Of a DNA stretch of 25,876 bases, positions 21,825 to 25,876 are shown in pieces. A model generated the notes under the pieces. That model worked only from the letters and a program-made list of their open reading frames with translations. It did not search any database and was not told the origin of the DNA. Numbering within the stretch: position 1 is the stretch's first letter; each line of letters begins with the position of its first letter. The position numbers and the translations under genes are program-made. Source of the stretch: Anaerolineae bacterium (GTDB lineage: Bacteria > Chloroflexota > Anaerolineae > JAAYZQ01); contig JAFGOG010000304.1 in the NCBI GenBank assembly GCA_016926595.1, positions 1-25,876 of the forward strand, read 5' to 3'.

Positions 21825-24194
21825 ATGCATAACCGAAACAGAGCCATCACTCCAGCCATTCTTGTTTTGTTTTTGGCCATCGGCTGCGGAGCAATCGAGC
21901 CTACCGCCACGCCGATACTCCCTACGCATACACCGCTCCCACCTGCGGCGACCCTTGTTCCGCCAACGCTGACGACACGAGCATCAGACAAGCCCCTTCC
22001 GTCCACGGCAATGCCCACCTCGGTGCCTACGACCATCCCGGCACCTGGGGACACACCCGAGCTGCCGATCGCCCCCCTGTCCCTCATCTCCCAAGATCGT
22101 CTCTTTGCCTTCTTGGGGGAACTGACCAGCATTCAGCCTTATTCCGGTTGGCGCAATTCGGCCACAGAAGGAGAAGCCGAGGCGCTCGAAACTGTCGCCA
22201 ACACCCTGGAGGAATTGGCCTACCTGCAAGACCTGGGCCTGGAACTGGAGCGCGAGAGTTTCCACGTTTTCCTGGCTACGGAGCTGTGGGACACCCGGCT
22301 ATACCTGACCACACAGGGACAAGAGACCGAAGTGCCCGCCGATGCCCCGCGAGGTCACCGGCATGATGTTGTCCAGGCTCTTCGTTTCGACTCGGATGGT
22401 GAACTCAACGATTCGGAACGAAACCCAGTCATAGTCGAAGGGGGCGCCCTGTTGATCCGTTCCGCCAGTGAAATCGACGCTCTGGAAGAGAGCGACGTCC
22501 GGGGCAGGATTGTGTTCCTGGACAGTGCGGTTATCAATATAGACCCGGCGTATAGGCAAGGTGGCTCTCAAGAGACCGCGCAGATCGTCGCCAAGCTCAT
22601 AGAAAAGGATGCAGCGGGCCTGGTGCTGGTGACGCAATTCTCCAATGAGAGTAAGGGGAGCCAGGGCAAGTTCGTTGGGGATGGGCTCGCCCTCGAAGGA
22701 ATCACCACCGAGGCAGCCATCCCCACCCTATACACCCGCCTCGAGGACCTCACCCCGGCAGGCATCTCCAGTTGGGAGGAGCTATCGCAGGTCGAGACGG
22801 CCCGCCTGCTCTGGGACACCGACGTTTTCTCGCCGGGTACCTCGGGCAATCTGGTCGCGCGCATTCCCGGTGCGGACCCAACGCAGGCGATCATCCTCGG
22901 CGCCCACCTCGATAGTGCGAATTCCCCCGGGGCCATTGACAACGGCATCAGTTCGGTCGCCCTGCTGGAGGTGGCGCACGTCCTGAACGAGGCACAGCTT
23001 CAGCCAGCGGTTGACCTCTACCTGGTCTGGTTTGGCAGTGAGGAAATTGGGCTCTATGGTTCGCAGTATTTCGTCAATACGCACCAGGAACTGCTCGATC
23101 GGACACTGGCGGCCTTTGTGATGGATGGGATCATTGTCTCCACGCCCGGCCCGATTCTCGTATTGGATGGCTGGTCCTACAGCAGGTTTGGCGACAGCCG
23201 GCTTGCCTTCCCCCGCTACCTGGAGGAAAAGGCAGAGGCGAGGGATATCCCCATCGACGAGGTAGAGGACTACCAGGGCATCGGTTCCGACAACGGCGTC
23301 TTCCACGGTTTCGTGCCGACGGCCGGCTTTGCCTTTGGCAGCGAAATGGGCGATTGTGCCCACAGCCCCTACGACACCGTAGCGGCCATCCGGGAACAGG
23401 GGGGCCTGCTGGAAGATGTGACTTCCCTGGCCTTGATCGCCGCATTGGAAACTGGCTGGGATCTGCCTGAGCTGCGTGTCACCCCGGCGCCAGATCACCG
23501 GGCCGTGATCGTCGCCAGCCACACAGAGGTCGTGCACATGACCCCCGCCACACTCGTCGACATGAGCCGGGCGTTGGCCTGGGAAGGCTTTGACGTGGAC
23601 GTGATCCCGTATGGCCAGGCGATCACCTCTGCGGATCTGGCCGAAACAGAGTTGGTGGTCGTGTTGCCGGTGATAGACTACCCGGGCCCTGGCGGCGACC
23701 TGGAGCTGTACGATGAGGCGTGGAGCGACGAGGAGATCGAAGCGTTGGTGGCCTATGTGGCGCAGGGAGGGCGGCTGGTGCTGACCAACAGCGCCCACCG
23801 CATCTACCTGTTCGGGCGAGCGTTTGACGCAAACGAAGACGCCCAGGATGTCAATGCCCTCTCGGAGCGTTTGGGCGTCACGTTTGAAGAAAGCACGCTC
23901 TCTTCGTCGACCGCCACGAAGCGCCTGGAACACCCGCTGGTGGAAGGGCTCTCGCACCTGGCCATGATCGGCCACAATGGGCATCCTTTTTCCATGCTGT
24001 CCGGCCAGGTGCTGGCCGACGTGGGTCGAAAACCGGCGGTCGGGCTGGTCGACTATGGTGAGGCGGGGGGTCAGGTGTTGGTCCTGGCCGACGTGGGCAT
24101 ACTCGGATTCGCCGGGCCTGAGGCCTCAGAAGGGGGCAACTTTGATTTCCTGCGCAACCTGGGCCGTTATGCGCGCACACCGACCTCCCAATAG
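21825..24194 (+). CDS. Lipoprotein M28-family metallopeptidase with PA-like insert and C-terminal DUF4350/GATase-like domain
   Basis: Predicted 789-residue lipoprotein facing outward. Residues 1-21 are a signal peptide ending in the lipobox AIGC; a Thr/Pro linker runs to about 85. The peptidase core has all five M28 zinc/catalytic positions: GAHLDS (His361, with Asp363 beside it), GAIDNG (Asp372), GSEEIG (Glu406 base, Glu407 ligand), Asp434 in VMDG, and AHSPYDT (His513). A PA-like segment (about 200-310: VRGRIVFLD...KDAAGLVLV) is inserted before it. Residues about 555-789 resemble DUF4350/class I amidotransferase-like folds (ALVAYVAQGGRLVLTN) without a visible catalytic triad. Probable aminopeptidase for peptide scavenging or wall turnover. 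ATG 21825 lies 11 nt after GGGGGAG. No clear promoter; TTGACA at 21799 is too close to the start. Confidence 0.88.
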   Translation: MHNRNRAITPAILVLFLAIGCGAIEPTATPILPTHTPLPPAATLVPPTLTTRASDKPLPSTAMPTSVPTTIPAPGDTPELPIAPLSLISQDRLFAFLGELTSIQPYSGWRNSATEGEAEALETVANTLEELAYLQDLGLELERESFHVFLATELWDTRLYLTTQGQETEVPADAPRGHRHDVVQALRFDSDGELNDSERNPVIVEGGALLIRSASEIDALEESDVRGRIVFLDSAVINIDPAYRQGGSQETAQIVAKLIEKDAAGLVLVTQFSNESKGSQGKFVGDGLALEGITTEAAIPTLYTRLEDLTPAGISSWEELSQVETARLLWDTDVFSPGTSGNLVARIPGADPTQAIILGAHLDSANSPGAIDNGISSVALLEVAHVLNEAQLQPAVDLYLVWFGSEEIGLYGSQYFVNTHQELLDRTLAAFVMDGIIVSTPGPILVLDGWSYSRFGDSRLAFPRYLEEKAEARDIPIDEVEDYQGIGSDNGVFHGFVPTAGFAFGSEMGDCAHSPYDTVAAIREQGGLLEDVTSLALIAALETGWDLPELRVTPAPDHRAVIVASHTEVVHMTPATLVDMSRALAWEGFDVDVIPYGQAITSADLAETELVVVLPVIDYPGPGGDLELYDEAWSDEEIEALVAYVAQGGRLVLTNSAHRIYLFGRAFDANEDAQDVNALSERLGVTFEESTLSSSTATKRLEHPLVEGLSHLAMIGHNGHPFSMLSGQVLADVGRKPAVGLVDYGEAGGQVLVLADVGILGFAGPEASEGGNFDFLRNLGRYARTPTSQ

Positions 24195-24214
24195 ACCCAT
24201 GGGATATCACCGTT

Positions 24215-24272
24215 GACAGGATGGACAGGATCTGCAAGATGTTGCGTGCGTAGAAATTCTGGCAATCCTGTC
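24215..24272. repeat. GACAGGAT direct/inverted repeat cluster
   Basis: GACAGGAT occurs in tandem at 24215-24222 and 24224-24231 (one base between), and its complement ATCCTGTC at 24265-24272. The second copy and the complement can form an 8-bp stem, plus 3 bp past a bulge. It sits between the M28 stop and the acetyltransferase start. It could be a dispersed palindromic element or a weak terminator; no T-run is present. Confidence 0.45.
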
Positions 24273-24343
24273 TGAAACGATCCGTGGCTGAGTGGATGGC
24301 ATTTCTCGGCCAGGACAGAAGTAGCATGCGAGGAGGAGACACC

Positions 24344-25432
24344 ATGCCACATGCACAGCAGGAGCAAGCGGCAATCAGCGTGCCCGGTGCACCGGCCATC
24401 CCCGGCCTGAGCTTTCGCGGCTTTCGCGGCGAGGCCGACTATCCTCTGATGGCAGACGTGATCGCCAGTGGCCTGGCGGCCGACCAGACGGAGTGGGCGC
24501 TGTCGGCGGAGGACGTGGCGCGGGATTACAGCCACCTCCAGAACTCGGATCCGTGGCACGATATGCTCTTTGTTGAGGTGGACGGACAGGTGGTGGGCTA
24601 CAGTCGGGTGGAATGGTACCAGCAAGACGACGGCGTGCGGCTGTACCAGCACTTTGCCCACCTGCGCCCCGAGTGGCGCGACACTGGCCCCGGCTCGCCT
24701 GCCGCCAGCGCCGGAAAAGAAGGGGGAGCCAAGGGCCTGCGCCACGCCATGGTGCGCTGGTGCGAGGAGCGGCTGCGCCAGATCGATGCCGGCCTGCCCG
24801 AGACGCGGCCGGTCACCGGCCGTTTCTACCAGGTGGGAGCCAGCCAGACCCAAACCGACTGGCGCCTCATGCTCGAGGATCTGGGCTACACGCCGGTGCG
24901 CTGGGGCTACGAGATGGTCCGCTCGCTCGCCGAGCCGATCCCCGACCTGCCGCTGCCGGAAGGCGTGGAGGTGAGGCCGGTGGGCAAGGAGCACCTGCGG
25001 GCTATCTGGGAGGGCGCGCGCGAGGCGTTCCGCGACCACTGGGGCTTTAGCGAGGACGGCTGGAGCGAGGTGCGCTTCGAGGCCTACCGGGATGACCCGT
25101 TGACGCGGCCGGAGCTGTTTCAGATCGCCTGGGCCGGCGACGAGCTGGTAGGGGCGGTGCAGAACTTTCTCAACGACAAAGAGAACGAAAAGTACGACCG
25201 GAAGCGCGGCTACACCGAGGGCATCTTTGTCCGGCGGCCCTGGCGGCGGCAGGGGGTGGCCAAGGCACTCATCAGCCGCAGCATGCGCATGTTCCGCGAC
25301 ATGGGCATGACCGAGACGGCGCACGGCGTGGACGCCGACAATCCCAGCGGCGCGCTCAACCTCTACACTGGCTTGGGCTATCGCGTGAACAAGGAGTTCA
25401 TCACCTTCCGCAGGGAGATGGAGCCGGCGTAG
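24344..25432 (+). CDS. GNAT-family N-acetyltransferase with two tandem GNAT domains
   Basis: Predicted 362-residue cytosolic acetyl-CoA-dependent transferase. The N-terminal GNAT half (about 25-200) is degenerate: it has the central strands (DMLFVEVDGQVVGYSRV) but no clear acetyl-CoA loop. The C-terminal half (about 205-355) has EGIFVRRPWRRQGVAKALI (the Arg-x-x-Gly-x-Ala acetyl-CoA pyrophosphate loop) and NPSGALNLYTGLGYRV, typical of motif B. Double-GNAT proteins of this layout include mycothiol synthase MshD, but substrate cannot be read here. ATG 24344 is chosen because AGGAGGAG lies 5 nt upstream; the open frame extends to 24284 without a ribosome binding site. Confidence 0.85.
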   Translation: MPHAQQEQAAISVPGAPAIPGLSFRGFRGEADYPLMADVIASGLAADQTEWALSAEDVARDYSHLQNSDPWHDMLFVEVDGQVVGYSRVEWYQQDDGVRLYQHFAHLRPEWRDTGPGSPAASAGKEGGAKGLRHAMVRWCEERLRQIDAGLPETRPVTGRFYQVGASQTQTDWRLMLEDLGYTPVRWGYEMVRSLAEPIPDLPLPEGVEVRPVGKEHLRAIWEGAREAFRDHWGFSEDGWSEVRFEAYRDDPLTRPELFQIAWAGDELVGAVQNFLNDKENEKYDRKRGYTEGIFVRRPWRRQGVAKALISRSMRMFRDMGMTETAHGVDADNPSGALNLYTGLGYRVNKEFITFRREMEPA

Positions 25433-25756
25433 CGTGTCCTGGCCGAATATTCTCAACTAAGGCAATCGCAAGATATGAAAAGGCAAGGTAGTATCCTGCA
25501 GAATGATTTCCCCATAGAGGCATTGTCGGACATTCGGGGTTGCGGCACAGGCCTGGCGACGCCCCTATTATGCACCCAGAACCTGTACGTGTCAAGCGGA
25601 TCGGTCAGCACCTGAGAGACCTACCGTCGACAGTTGACAACCTCATTCTTGACCATGCCCAATCCACGATACGACCTGCCTTGAGGTGGACAGGGCTTGG
25701 TGTTTGACTTTGTACGACAGAAAAAACGAGGCTTATTGTATGACGCATCCTGGCGA
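25433..25756. other. Intergenic stretch without a credible gene
   Basis: 324 nt between the acetyltransferase stop and the stop of the converging partial gene. It contains the minus-strand promoter at 25567-25595 and isolated TTGACA/TTGACC boxes at 25634 and 25649 without matching -10 elements. A 40-codon frame on the minus strand (ATG 25523) lacks a ribosome binding site. Confidence 0.6.
25567..25595 (-). promoter_or_regulatory. Minus-strand promoter facing the acetyltransferase 3' end
   Basis: TTGACA (25595-25590), 17-nt spacer, CATAAT (25572-25567): 11/12 consensus. Transcription would begin near 25560 and run into the 3' end of the acetyltransferase gene in antisense. No gene is recognised downstream; an RNA product is possible. 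Confidence 0.6.
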
Positions 25757-25876
25757 TCATCGCCTGATCAGCGGCAGGTAGACCCGATAGGCATCGACGG
25801 TGGTCGTGACCGTGATGGCGGTCGAGGCCGGCCCCATCTGCCCCATGGCGTCGTAAGCCGCTACGCTGATGCGCCA
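25757..25876 (-). CDS. C-terminus of a secreted protein ending in a VYLPL tail (partial)
   Basis: The last 39 codons of a gene entering from the right edge, ending at TGA 25759-25757. WRISVAAYDAMGQMGPAS and AITVTTT look like the last strands of a fibronectin type III or Ig-like domain. The end is YRVYLPLIRR. The tail matches that of the glycine-rich protein at the other end of the window (KVYLPLVLKND), so this is probably also exported. The rest of the protein and its function are outside the window. Confidence 0.75.
   Translation of the reverse strand, partial: WRISVAAYDAMGQMGPASTAITVTTTVDAYRVYLPLIRR

Noticed and set aside
24213..24241. Promoter for the acetyltransferase at TTGACA 24213
   Set aside because: At 16-18 nt downstream there is no box better than 3/6 to TATAAT. 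The TTGACA is part of the GACAGGAT repeat.

Overview
The window is high-GC bacterial DNA. It most resembles a Chloroflexota genome of the Anaerolineae type. This is inference from style, with no database match: lipoproteins with long Thr/Pro linkers, secreted proteins ending in a VYLPL-type tail, several GT39-type membrane glycosyltransferases, a nucleotidyltransferase fused to a degenerate phosphomannomutase, frequent GTG/TTG starts with 4-nt overlaps, and sigma70-like promoters with 17-nt spacers.

Layout. (1) 100-3463 (+): a secreted beta-helix protein with massive glycine-rich insertions, a DUF11-like domain and a VYLPL tail, behind a perfect consensus promoter. (2) 3517-5475 (-): a GT39-type membrane glycosyltransferase, divergent from (3) 5726-9004 (+): a two-gene unit of sugar-1-phosphate nucleotidyltransferase/PGM-like fusion plus an Lgt-like protein. 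(4) 14369-9010 (-): a four-gene unit of flippase-like membrane protein, GT4 glycosyltransferase, SAM methyltransferase and a second GT39-type enzyme. (5) tRNA-Lys(CTT) at 14555 with a perfect promoter, followed by an antitoxin-like remnant. (6) 20046-14904 (-): a CtpE-like P-type ATPase, a 50-residue membrane peptide and a GH38 alpha-mannosidase. (7) 20116-21760: a region of gene decay holding a truncated lipoprotein joined to a deleted membrane-protein gene, an orphan promoter with a palindromic operator, and the 3' end of a CPBP intramembrane protease gene. (8) 21825-25432 (+): an M28 peptidase lipoprotein and a double-GNAT acetyltransferase. (9) 25757-end (-): the C-terminus of a secreted protein carrying the same VYLPL tail.

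The common theme of the first 17 kb is cell-surface glycan: activated sugar supply, lipid-linked sugar transfer across the membrane, a possible flippase, a cytosolic GT, and a mannosidase. The strongest leads for something undescribed are the shared C-terminal tail, the beta-helix/polyglycine hybrid architecture, and three proteins (PGM-like domain, Lgt-like protein, P-type ATPase) whose catalytic or transport signatures are altered at recognisable positions.
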